DNA of 64,000 nucleotides from a virus. The stretch is taken from positions 1-64,000 of IMG/VR virus record IMGVR_UViG_3300038428_000280, one strand, 5' to 3'. The notes beneath the pieces are model-generated. The model saw only the letters and a program-made list of their open reading frames with translations. It was not told the origin of the DNA and did not search any database. The translations under genes and the position numbers were made by a program. This document shows positions 29,625 through 37,515 of this stretch, in pieces. Numbering within the stretch: the stretch's first letter is position 1; every line of letters starts with the position of its first letter.

Positions 29625-30761
29625 GTCATTAGCAACCATTTTTTCAATCAAGCCGTTAAACGTGGTTTTTGGCTGCCAGCCCAATTCTTCTCTAATCTTA
29701 TCAGAATTGGCGCACAATACATCCACTTCGGCAGGACGATAGAATTTTGGATTTACTTTAACCAACGTAATCAATCCATTGGGCGTTATTCTTTGCATGA
29801 ACTTTTCATTCACTCCTGTATCATACCATTCGCCCTTTATTCCAACCATTTCAAAAGATTTTTCTACAAATTCACGAATTGTATGTTTTTCTCCACTACC
29901 AACAACGTAATCTTTTATATATGGAGCAACATTCTTTACATCTTTACACGTTTCTATTACTGCTGGATTAGATGGAAGCCACAGATAATTGCATTTGTCT
30001 TGATTCAACATTTTCCATACCGCATCCATCATGTCTTCAGCATTGGACCAATCTCGTTTAGCATCAAGGTTGCCCAATTCGATAGGAACAATTGGTGTGC
30101 CATTGTTGATATCGTTATAAATTTTAACTATGCCTTTTGTAATTTTTCTTGTGACAAATGCCTCACCGCGCCTTGATCCTTCATGATTGAACAACCAGCC
30201 TTGAACGGCGTAAATTCCATATGACTCCCTATAAACTTTTACTAATTGGCGAGCAGCGACTTTGGATGCTCCATAAGGACTTCTTGGCCTTAAAGGATGA
30301 TTTTCATCTTGTGGTTCATATACAACATTGCCAAACTCTTCCGAAGAGCCAGCATTGTAGAATCTGCAATCGGGTTTGAGACGTTTGATAGCTTCCAAAC
30401 AATCCAAAATTGCTGTGGAATTACATTCCCATGTTTGTCGAGCAAAATCCCAAGAAGAAGCCACAAAACTTTGAGCGGCAAAATTTATAAAATAATTCGG
30501 TTTTATACACTCCATAATTTTGTATATGGAATGAGAATCCGTCAAATCAAAATTGACTAATTGAAATCTTGACTCATTCTCAAGATGTTTGATGTTGGAA
30601 TGATTTTCTACACTTAAGCGTCTAGCGCCACCAACAACGGAGGCACTTGTTTCACTAAGGAGGTAATCAACCATCAGAGAACCGTCTTGTCCTGTAACGC
30701 CTGTAACGAATACTACTGTTCCTTCGGGACGTTTGATATCTTGAATATTATTGACTTTCAT
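29598..30761 (-). CDS. gmd: GDP-mannose 4,6-dehydratase
   Basis: 387 residues, an extended short-chain dehydrogenase. The NADP loop VFVTGVTGQDGSL is at the N-terminus, AAQSFVASSW and the catalytic AGSSEEFG / SPYGASKVAA (YxxxK) follow, then FNHEGSRRGEAFVTRKI, characteristic of Gmd. It converts GDP-mannose to GDP-4-keto-6-deoxymannose, a precursor of fucose, rhamnose or perosamine. The glycosyltransferase cluster at 52-64 kb is the likely consumer (inference). A perfect hairpin sits directly before its start codon. Confidence 0.92.
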   Translation of the reverse strand: MKVNNIQDIKRPEGTVVFVTGVTGQDGSLMVDYLLSETSASVVGGARRLSVENHSNIKHLENESRFQLVNFDLTDSHSIYKIMECIKPNYFINFAAQSFVASSWDFARQTWECNSTAILDCLEAIKRLKPDCRFYNAGSSEEFGNVVYEPQDENHPLRPRSPYGASKVAARQLVKVYRESYGIYAVQGWLFNHEGSRRGEAFVTRKITKGIVKIYNDINNGTPIVPIELGNLDAKRDWSNAEDMMDAVWKMLNQDKCNYLWLPSNPAVIETCKDVKNVAPYIKDYVVGSGEKHTIREFVEKSFEMVGIKGEWYDTGVNEKFMQRITPNGLITLVKVNPKFYRPAEVDVLCANSDKIREELGWQPKTTFNGLIEKMVANDLTSYNPVI

Positions 30762-30783
30762 AACCTATACGTATGTATAGGTT
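30762..30783 (-). promoter_or_regulatory. Hairpin masking the gmd ribosome site
   Basis: Perfect inverted repeat AACCTATAC / GTATAGGTT with a 4-base loop, ending directly at the ATG. The AGG of the probable ribosome site lies in the stem, so folding would block initiation. It could also be a protein operator. Confidence 0.6.
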
Positions 30784-30797
30784 CACGTAGAATTTAA

Positions 30798-30926
30798 TTA
30801 TAATTTGATGTATTTGTATGTGCGGTCATTAATATCATAATACCAATAACCACATACTTTACCTAATTCAGAACGAAGAGCTAAATTTTTCCACTCTTTC
30901 ATCCAATCGGAATTAATCCAACTCAT
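30798..30926 (-). CDS. Micro-protein (42 aa)
   Basis: Starts MSWINSDWMKEWKNLALRSE (an ATG three codons upstream is also possible) and ends WYYDINDRTYKYIKL. It overlaps the end of the upstream gene by 14 bases. Unassigned; support comes only from position and open frame. Confidence 0.4.
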   Translation of the reverse strand: MSWINSDWMKEWKNLALRSELGKVCGYWYYDINDRTYKYIKL

Positions 30927-31353
30927 TGTTGCCATTGATTCCGTCTCTGAATTTTGAAAATCTTCTATGGAAGTCATCAAAATCTTCCTCCGTTAATCCT
31001 AATACATTTACGATTGCATTGATGATATAACAAGAGTGATATTTTCCTATATTTTTCTCTGCCAATTTTTTAGCGATGATGGAAGCAAAATAAGTTAACT
31101 CCATCAATCTTTTTTTCTCTTCGTTCTCTTCAAAACCACCAAGTATCAATCCGGGGATTTGCTTGGATCCAATATCAGATTGGGTTTCCTTAATGACCGC
31201 GTTTCTCAATAACTCTTTAAGTTTTTCAGCATCCACCTTTGCAGTTTTTAACTTTTCACGAAGTTTTTTAACATCCCTCGCGGCAACTTTTTTAGCTATG
31301 GAGAACGTGGTTAAAATGCCCTCTTTTGCCAAGATGTGGTTTACTGTTTGCAT
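30913..31353 (-). CDS. Hypothetical helical protein (146 aa)
   Basis: A Lys-rich, probably coiled N-terminal half (ARDVKKLREKLKTAKVDAEK) and a helical C-terminal half (YHSCYIINAIVNVLGLTEED). No known family. TATTTATA on the coding strand lies 6 bases before the ATG, a candidate late-type promoter element. Confidence 0.65.
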   Translation of the reverse strand: MQTVNHILAKEGILTTFSIAKKVAARDVKKLREKLKTAKVDAEKLKELLRNAVIKETQSDIGSKQIPGLILGGFEENEEKKRLMELTYFASIIAKKLAEKNIGKYHSCYIINAIVNVLGLTEEDFDDFHRRFSKFRDGINGNNELD

Positions 31354-31374
31354 TCTGCCTATAAATAGAATGAA

Positions 31375-32100
31375 TTAAAATCGAGCTTCGATTTTTCGGG
31401 AAGAACCCTGAATTCTGTCGGGGTCTGAAAAATTAAATTCTACCTTACCCCTTCGTATGTATCCACGTCCCGTAAGAAACATGCAATTATAGCACAAAAT
31501 TTCTATGTTTTCCAACAGATGATTTTTTTCATTACCATCTTTGAAACTTATCAGCAGAGGCATTTTTTTGTCTGTCAATCTGTGCTCATTGAATCCACAG
31601 TTTTCACATTCCGCTTTTTTTGTTCCGCTTCGAATGAGAAGGTCTTTAAGCCGGTAAATGGGATAATTTGGAAATTTGCCTTCAAGTATTTGATTGAGGG
31701 GATATTTGCCTTTATCGGGAGCCCAATATCTTTTTCTGTCCCCCTTGCCCCAAGGATTTGTTTTGAATAGGCTGTATGTTTTTGCCCATTTTTTATAGCA
31801 ATTATATCCGACATTGAGGTATTTAGCGCAGGCCGTAGCATTGTTACAATGTTCTTGAGCTTCCTTTATTTCCGATTCCAGCAAAGGTCTAGCGCCTCGT
31901 CCTTTGCGAAGTCTTCGGGGGTCAATCTTGATGATGCCTATGGATTTTAAATCTTCTTCGGGAAGCTGCAACTCTTCCAATACCGTTTTATTTTCAAGGT
32001 TTGCAATCTTTTTTTTAACTTCCTGTAACTCTCGGACCACGACTTCCAACACTTTATTTTCCGTTGGTGTCGGTGATGGATTGATTTGTTGTGTTTCCAT
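31375..32100 (-). CDS. HNH-like zinc-finger protein with coiled-coil N-terminus
   Basis: 241 residues. Residues 15-45 form a coiled coil (VVVRELQEVKKKIANLENK). The C-terminal part CENCGFNEHR, MPLLISFKDGNEKNHLLENI, LCYNCMFL is a degenerate HNH/zinc fold seen in T4-like phages, in which the first catalytic His is replaced (ISFKDGN). Nuclease activity is doubtful. The gene lies beside virion-type genes. Confidence 0.7.
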   Translation of the reverse strand: METQQINPSPTPTENKVLEVVVRELQEVKKKIANLENKTVLEELQLPEEDLKSIGIIKIDPRRLRKGRGARPLLESEIKEAQEHCNNATACAKYLNVGYNCYKKWAKTYSLFKTNPWGKGDRKRYWAPDKGKYPLNQILEGKFPNYPIYRLKDLLIRSGTKKAECENCGFNEHRLTDKKMPLLISFKDGNEKNHLLENIEILCYNCMFLTGRGYIRRGKVEFNFSDPDRIQGSSRKIEARF

Positions 32101-32443
32101 TTTCTCCTCTCAAACTTTCTTTTTGAAGGTCAATACCATGCATTCTCATGAAATTTAGACGAAGTATTTCAGCTTTTTCATGCAATCCAGCATTGATTAA
32201 AACACGATAAGTATTGTAACAAAAGTGTTTTTCCGGCTTTTTAAAATCCTTTTTCTCCCAACATTCAAGAATGACTGTGACTTTAAATCCCGGTGTATCT
32301 TTTCTTTTTTCGATAGCGCGAGTGGCGGCTTCGACGTAAATATCATCAAAGCTGTCTGAATCGATGTCAAATTCATCCATCCAAAAATTTGAACATTTTA
32401 CCACAACCGTTTTAAGTGTTGAAGTTTTTGTATCTTTTTTCAT
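32054..32443 (-). CDS. Hypothetical protein (129 aa)
   Basis: The start MKKDTKTSTLKTVVVKCSNF at 32443 overlaps the upstream stop. Middle section FDDIYVEAATRAIEKRKDTP, then VTVILECWEKKDF and a helical segment with a charged, Asn-rich tail. Overlaps the next gene by 47 bases. Unassigned; the pattern suggests a small structural-region protein. Confidence 0.6.
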   Translation of the reverse strand: MKKDTKTSTLKTVVVKCSNFWMDEFDIDSDSFDDIYVEAATRAIEKRKDTPGFKVTVILECWEKKDFKKPEKHFCYNTYRVLINAGLHEKAEILRLNFMRMHGIDLQKESLRGENGNTTNQSITDTNGK

Positions 32444-32658
32444 AGTTTGTTTCCCCAACCGTCTATTCCTGCGCAATCATTACAAATCCCCTCAAAGGTT
32501 CGTTTTGGTTTGGAGCACCTACACGTTTCAGTTGTTCCGCATTTCAGGCACACCAAACGAAGGTCGTGTTTCATTCCATCCGGGTCATGTTCCCTTCGAA
32601 TTTCAAAAAACGTCTTGGGTTGTTCGTCTTCTTTTAATAGGGATTTTAGTTTGATCAT
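32440..32658 (-). CDS. Small zinc-binding protein (72 aa)
   Basis: MIKLKSLLKEDEQP start, then CLKCGTTETCRCS and ICNDCAGIDGWG: three CxxC-type knuckles. The MIKLKSLL-type start recurs on small proteins near structural genes of T4-like phages. Function unknown. Confidence 0.6.
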   Translation of the reverse strand: MIKLKSLLKEDEQPKTFFEIRREHDPDGMKHDLRLVCLKCGTTETCRCSKPKRTFEGICNDCAGIDGWGNKL

Positions 32659-32663
32659 AAATT

Positions 32664-32891
32664 TTAGGCCAAAAAACTCGTTGGATATTCCACTTCCATT
32701 CGCTGCTTCATTTTTTTCATGATGTTATGGATTCGAGGCAATCTTTTAACCCTTACATCATTGACATAAAAGGGTTCCATTATCCTTCCAAGATTTACAA
32801 TTCTATCATATTCTCTCAAAACACTATAGATTTCTTCGTACTCTTGGGCTGTCAGGCTACCTTCATCTTTTTTATTCGTCTTTTTTTTCAT
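32664..32891 (-). CDS. Hypothetical helical protein (75 aa)
   Basis: Basic N-terminus (MKKKTNKKDEG), then helices containing EEIYSVLREYDRIVNLGR and RLPRIHNIMKKMKQRME. It overlaps the helicase stop by 20 bases. Unassigned. Confidence 0.6.
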   Translation of the reverse strand: MKKKTNKKDEGSLTAQEYEEIYSVLREYDRIVNLGRIMEPFYVNDVRVKRLPRIHNIMKKMKQRMEVEYPTSFLA

Positions 32892-34515
32892 AAGTCAAAT
32901 CTCCATCATTTAAAAGGTCAAGATTTTTAAGTTTTTCCTTGACGTTATCACAAACTTGTTCTTCGATTGTTCCCGCTACAAACATTATTTTCTGAACGCT
33001 TTTACTCTTTGCATTTTCCCGCCATACTCTACCTGTGGCCTGTCTCATTAACACGGCTGAATAACTTGGTGAAATCAATGTTAAACGCGGATTAAGACCA
33101 TCTATATCATGAAGGGAAAGACCAGCACCGCCACTAGCTATGTTCACTAAAATCACCTTCTCCTTACCAGCCTGAAAGTCATCCACATTCTTCTGACGTT
33201 CTTCATCCTTGGTTTTACCGTCAAAAATACACGAGATATTCAACCTTTTAGCTATGGCTTGAAGAGTTTCAGTAAAGTTAACAAAAACTACCACAGACAT
33301 GCCATTTTCCAATCCCTCTTCAATCATGTCTATAAATAGGGGGACCTTAATCAATTCAATATGTTGTCGTGCCCGCAAAATGGCGGTCAATTCACTAGCC
33401 TTGTCGGTTTTGGTCAATTGAGCTAGTTTCTTCAATTCCTTTTGCATTTCTGCATGACATTCATTTATTTTTTTGACATCCGCATCATCCATGTTATAAC
33501 ATTCAGCAATGATTTCAGATTCAGGAAAATTGGGAATGGTATCTCGGGTGAGTCTGACACCACGATTAATGAAAATATCCTTGTGTAATTTTTTCAAAAC
33601 TTTTTGTCTAAGCTTCATGTCGTCGGTAAATTCCAAACCAAAACGCCCTTTGTGGACTCCATGTTCATAACACCACTGATAATAAGCATTTGCACCTTTG
33701 AATAGTTTTAAACAAGTGCCGACGGTTCTAAGTTCGAGGGGATTGGTTGCATTAGTGGCCGAACAAAATAGCATTTTGTAATTTTGCTTGAGAGCTTCGA
33801 TACAAGTCTTTGAATTCTTGGTCTTCCAATTCTTTAATTTTTGTGACTCATCCCAAACAATCAACGTATCTTTCGGGATTTTCCATATAAATTTTCGTTT
33901 GTGTGTTTTTCTGTTTTCAACATAAGAGGCAAAGGGGGAATCGGTTTTACCTATTCGAATTTGTTCATAGTTTATAATACCCACCAATGAACTCTTCATT
34001 TTAAAATGGTCTGTCACCACACGCTTCCACGGTTCCATCACAGCCTTGGGACAAACTACAAGCATCTTCATTTTAAGTTCTCGGGCAACTGAACAAGCTA
34101 CGTAAGTTTTACCGACACCCACATCCGAACCATCAATGGCACAACCTGTCTTATTGATAGCTGTCACCAATTTGCTTACAGACTCAACTTGCCAAGGTCT
34201 AAGACCGTCTTCATTTTCAACCTTGTAGGGGGGTATCCAAAACTCTTCAGCCTCTATTGGAGGGGAGGGCGGGTCTTTAGCACCGATATTACTAAAATTT
34301 TCCGCACAAACTTTGGTTTCATAAAGGTACCAATCGTTATCAACCTTGGCTACGGAGAAACCTTCGCCCCACATTTTATATTTGGCATGATTCCAAAAAG
34401 TAAAAAAGGGCGGACGATATTCAACAGGAATTTTCCATGCACGGCGCCATACAAATTCGCCGTCTTTGTTTTCCCACTGATAGGGGTCACTCCATTCAAT
34501 ATCCAAGTTTATCAT
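32872..34515 (-). CDS. SF2/SNF2-type DNA helicase
   Basis: 547 residues. Motif I GSDVGVGKT, motif Ia VVCPKAVMEPW, motif II DESQ (in place of DEAH), motif III CSATN, motif IV VVVFVNFTE, motif V GGAGLSLHD and motif VI QATGRVWR, ordered as in SNF2-type SF2 ATPases. T4 UvsW has an equivalent role in branch migration and origin control. The N-terminal 110 residues are Trp-rich and may bind DNA. Complete ATPase core; activity expected. Confidence 0.9.
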   Translation of the reverse strand: MINLDIEWSDPYQWENKDGEFVWRRAWKIPVEYRPPFFTFWNHAKYKMWGEGFSVAKVDNDWYLYETKVCAENFSNIGAKDPPSPPIEAEEFWIPPYKVENEDGLRPWQVESVSKLVTAINKTGCAIDGSDVGVGKTYVACSVARELKMKMLVVCPKAVMEPWKRVVTDHFKMKSSLVGIINYEQIRIGKTDSPFASYVENRKTHKRKFIWKIPKDTLIVWDESQKLKNWKTKNSKTCIEALKQNYKMLFCSATNATNPLELRTVGTCLKLFKGANAYYQWCYEHGVHKGRFGLEFTDDMKLRQKVLKKLHKDIFINRGVRLTRDTIPNFPESEIIAECYNMDDADVKKINECHAEMQKELKKLAQLTKTDKASELTAILRARQHIELIKVPLFIDMIEEGLENGMSVVVFVNFTETLQAIAKRLNISCIFDGKTKDEERQKNVDDFQAGKEKVILVNIASGGAGLSLHDIDGLNPRLTLISPSYSAVLMRQATGRVWRENAKSKSVQKIMFVAGTIEEQVCDNVKEKLKNLDLLNDGDLTYEKKDE

Positions 34516-34543
34516 TCTATAACAAATGACCTACACTTGTTGT

Positions 34544-34837
34544 TTAATCGCCGTATTCTTCTTTTTGGAAGGCGGTGGCGGTGTGAATATCAGTTTTTAC
34601 GTAGTTATTGTTTTTAATAACTCCAATGTTAAATTCTTCCGATAGAGCACGGGTTAGCATGACTCCGGCTGGGTCGTCATATCCATATCCTAAATCTATA
34701 AGATTTTGAACATATTGACTCCTTGACATTTTAAATGCCCTTGGAATCAAATAATTGAAATAATTGACAAGCTCCGGCACCGTATTAAAGGTGACATACC
34801 GACTTATCGTTGAATCTTGTATATAAAATTTACTCAT
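34544..34837 (-). CDS. Hypothetical protein (97 aa)
   Basis: Starts MSKFYIQDSTISRYVTFNTV and contains SRSQYVQNLIDLGYGYDDPAG. Typical small T4-like phage protein; no named family recognised. A perfect 6-bp hairpin lies 3 bases before the ATG. No gene is seen between this gene and 34913. Confidence 0.6.
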   Translation of the reverse strand: MSKFYIQDSTISRYVTFNTVPELVNYFNYLIPRAFKMSRSQYVQNLIDLGYGYDDPAGVMLTRALSEEFNIGVIKNNNYVKTDIHTATAFQKEEYGD

Positions 34838-34840
34838 ATC

Positions 34841-34856
34841 ACACTATATGTAGTGT
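34841..34856 (-). promoter_or_regulatory. Hairpin before a start codon
   Basis: Perfect inverted repeat ACACTA/TAGTGT with a 4-base loop, 3 bases before the ATG at 34837. A TTGACA box overlaps its far arm but no good -10 follows at normal spacing. Confidence 0.45.
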
Positions 34857-34912
34857 CAATATTAGCATTATGTCTTAAGATTGTGTAAATTACAAGTTTT
34901 TATATTAAAAAC

Positions 34913-35857
34913 TTAATGGCTGCCACTTATACTTGATGTGGGGGTGGTATTAGTAGTGATAACTACTGTTGGAGGAGCTATACTTCCTGCTGTTGGTACT
35001 GCGGCAGTAGCTACAGTTGTTGCAACAGGTGCAACAGCTGCGGCTATAATTGAATTTTTCAAAGTAGTATATTCGGTTTCCAATGCTTTATATGCATCGT
35101 TGCTTACCAATTCAAGTTCATCTATACTTTTTGGAACAATATATTCAATAAGCTGTATAGCAATAGAACCAACTCTGCTGAATATACTAAATATGGATGC
35201 TGCAACAGGATTGGTAAACGAAAGTATTCTTAATACTGTGTAAGCAATACCTAAAAATAAGCCTACCCAAAAAATATGTTTACCAAAATTTACCAATCCT
35301 TTTACTACTGCACCCAATCCCCAATATGATGTATAAGAAGATAATTGACTTGATAATGTATCAGTTTTTAATGCAGTAGCATTAGCAAGTGTCATGTAAT
35401 CAGAAATTGCTTTATCTTTATTAGCTTCTAAATCCTTTTTCTGAGCTTGAAGGTCAGATATTTCTTTATCTTTATCTTCTAATTCTTTACTACCTTTTCC
35501 ATTTATTAAATCATCAGCTAAAGATTGAATTGATTTTTGGTCATTGAGATTTGGTAAACCAGCAATATTCTGAACTCTTTCATTCAATGTTTGAGCAGTT
35601 TTAACTGCTGGGTCATCGGTTACAGATTGATTCAAAGAATAGCCGACACCAAAAGATAATCCTGATATTTCATATAATTGGTCGCTGGTATTTTGTGCAA
35701 TGTCATTTTGGGCTAATGTAATCTTTTGTGCGGATTTTTGTTCTGCGGTTGCAGATTTACCAAAAATACCCTTAACCGTTGAACATCCTACCACCAATGA
35801 TGCGATGACCAATGAAATAGCTACTTGTTTTAATATTGAGGATTTAATGCTTTTCAT
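34913..35857 (-). CDS. Predicted lipoprotein with central membrane segment
   Basis: 314 residues. The start at 35857 (MKSIKSSILKQ) has GGAAGG at ideal spacing, better than the ATG 15 bases upstream. The signal peptide ends in the lipobox LVVGC. A coiled coil of about 35 residues (DKDKEISDLQAQKKDLEANK), one or two membrane segments (HIFWVGLFLGIAYTVLRIL) and an Ala/Thr-rich C-terminus follow. An envelope-spanning or lysis/adsorption role is possible; family unknown. Confidence 0.7.
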   Translation of the reverse strand: MKSIKSSILKQVAISLVIASLVVGCSTVKGIFGKSATAEQKSAQKITLAQNDIAQNTSDQLYEISGLSFGVGYSLNQSVTDDPAVKTAQTLNERVQNIAGLPNLNDQKSIQSLADDLINGKGSKELEDKDKEISDLQAQKKDLEANKDKAISDYMTLANATALKTDTLSSQLSSYTSYWGLGAVVKGLVNFGKHIFWVGLFLGIAYTVLRILSFTNPVAASIFSIFSRVGSIAIQLIEYIVPKSIDELELVSNDAYKALETEYTTLKNSIIAAAVAPVATTVATAAVPTAGSIAPPTVVITTNTTPTSSISGSH

Positions 35858-35890
35858 AACTTTACCTTCCATAACAATCTATAAATAGGT

Positions 35891-36340
35891 TTAACCATTG
35901 AGAATCATCTTTTTCTTTGTTACATTTGTGTAAGGATAGTTTGAACTATTTATACCTATTTTTTCATAACCATAAGGTATTCTTTCTTCCAACGGACCGT
36001 CAACTATTCCCAACTTTTGTTTAAGAAATGCTAAAGCGGCTATGGGCGACATTCTTCCACAATTAAATCCGACAATGCCGTGTTTTTCACAAAAATCTTC
36101 CAATACCTTTACATCCTTTTCAGGCCATGTCTTTTTTGGGGTGGTATCTTCAATTTCACCATCATTCAATTGTTTTTTCTGAACCATTATTTTATATGGG
36201 TCAAAACCGTTATTTTGCTTAAGAGTGTCAATTTTTTTAGATATCACTTGATTAAAATCAGGAATGATACTCGTTTTTAAATCAGGATATTCTTCAAATC
36301 CTAGAGTCAATTGAGTTCCACTTTGATTGAAGTCGTTCAT
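35891..36340 (-). CDS. Hypothetical protein (149 aa)
   Basis: Starts MNDFNQSGTQLTLGFEEYPD. The C-terminal half includes LEDFCEKHGIVGFNCGRMSP and AALAFLKQKLGIVDGPLEER. Soluble, unassigned. Six bases from the upstream zincin gene, so co-transcribed. Confidence 0.6.
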   Translation of the reverse strand: MNDFNQSGTQLTLGFEEYPDLKTSIIPDFNQVISKKIDTLKQNNGFDPYKIMVQKKQLNDGEIEDTTPKKTWPEKDVKVLEDFCEKHGIVGFNCGRMSPIAALAFLKQKLGIVDGPLEERIPYGYEKIGINSSNYPYTNVTKKKMILNG

Positions 36341-36345
36341 ATAAA

Positions 36346-37515
36346 TTATCCACTATAATCCATCTTTTTTGGTGGATATTCCTTGCCAATCAAATAAGTT
36401 CTCTCGACCATTTTCTTACTACTTTTTCGGTCTTTAGCTTTCTTTTGATCTTCCCAATCACGAAACATTATATTACCAAGTAAGTAAGCTTGTTTTTCCA
36501 TTTGACGCAGCCACGGGTTGTGCTGAGCATATTGTGGGTCTTCACCCCTTTTATCTATGTTCCTGCCACTTTTACTTGTTTGAAGTTTTTCGTTTTCGTG
36601 TTGCCAATGATGGACTATTTCATGAGCAAAAGAACGAAGAATGTCTTTTTGATGGCGGTCAGTTATGTACAAGTTAACGGTTCTTGTATCAGGGTCATAA
36701 TAGGCCGTCTTGCCCAAAATCTTGTTGGCGTTCTTTTCATCTGACAATAACTTTACCTTTGGCACAGTCTTTATTTTCAATTCATTTTGCAAATAAGAAA
36801 ATAATTGTGCCAAATGCGATTTAAACGTATCCATGTCTTCAGGCATCATACCTTCTATAAATAGTTGTCGATTACCCTTATTTTCACGTAAAGCTGTAGG
36901 ATTATGCCTTATTCTATTTGATGGTATTTTACTTTTGTCTTTTACGATTTTATTGGCTGATTGGTCAATTAAAGTGACACCTGACTTATTTGCACTATCT
37001 ATCAAAATGTCCCATTGTTTATCCGTTGGTGGTAACGTATAACCTATTAGCATCAACCCTTCTTGAACCAAAATTCGGACGAATCCCATGTCTTTTAAAG
37101 CTTTGGCCGAGCCTTCATGGCTCAGAGGTATGTCGTGGGTTTTTAAATAATTTTTAGCCCACAATTCATGACTATTACTACCTATGTAAGCATCCTCAAA
37201 CTTGCATTCCGGTGTCAACCAATAACCACCACTTGCAAGAATCCTAGATTCACCTGTCTCTTCCCAAAGACCTTTAAACAAATCTTTGGCACGGGTAGGA
37301 TAATCCACGGGTTGGACAAAATCCGCATTGTCGTTCTCTTCACAGGTTGGAGTGGTTACAAAAGTAGGTTTTACTTCGTAAGGAACAGAATCATCAAAAT
37401 AATCACTAAAACTAAGACCTTCTCGTATTCCCATGTGGGAACGATAAGCACTCAGCTTTTTTTGTGATTTTTTAATGCGCACATTGAAAAAATTACGGCT
37501 TTCTTTTATGGACAC
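36346..37515 (-). CDS. Putative zinc metallopeptidase in the virion region
   Basis: 389 residues. FAHEIVHHWQHENEKL (about residues 295-310) is an HExxH zinc site; a Glu about 40 residues later (WLRQMEKQAYLLGN) is the probable third ligand. The N-terminal 220 residues are unassigned and contain LWEETGESRILASGGYW. It overlaps the large repeat protein by 23 bases. It could mature virion proteins or act on the envelope; both are inference. Confidence 0.75.
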   Translation of the reverse strand: MSIKESRNFFNVRIKKSQKKLSAYRSHMGIREGLSFSDYFDDSVPYEVKPTFVTTPTCEENDNADFVQPVDYPTRAKDLFKGLWEETGESRILASGGYWLTPECKFEDAYIGSNSHELWAKNYLKTHDIPLSHEGSAKALKDMGFVRILVQEGLMLIGYTLPPTDKQWDILIDSANKSGVTLIDQSANKIVKDKSKIPSNRIRHNPTALRENKGNRQLFIEGMMPEDMDTFKSHLAQLFSYLQNELKIKTVPKVKLLSDEKNANKILGKTAYYDPDTRTVNLYITDRHQKDILRSFAHEIVHHWQHENEKLQTSKSGRNIDKRGEDPQYAQHNPWLRQMEKQAYLLGNIMFRDWEDQKKAKDRKSSKKMVERTYLIGKEYPPKKMDYSG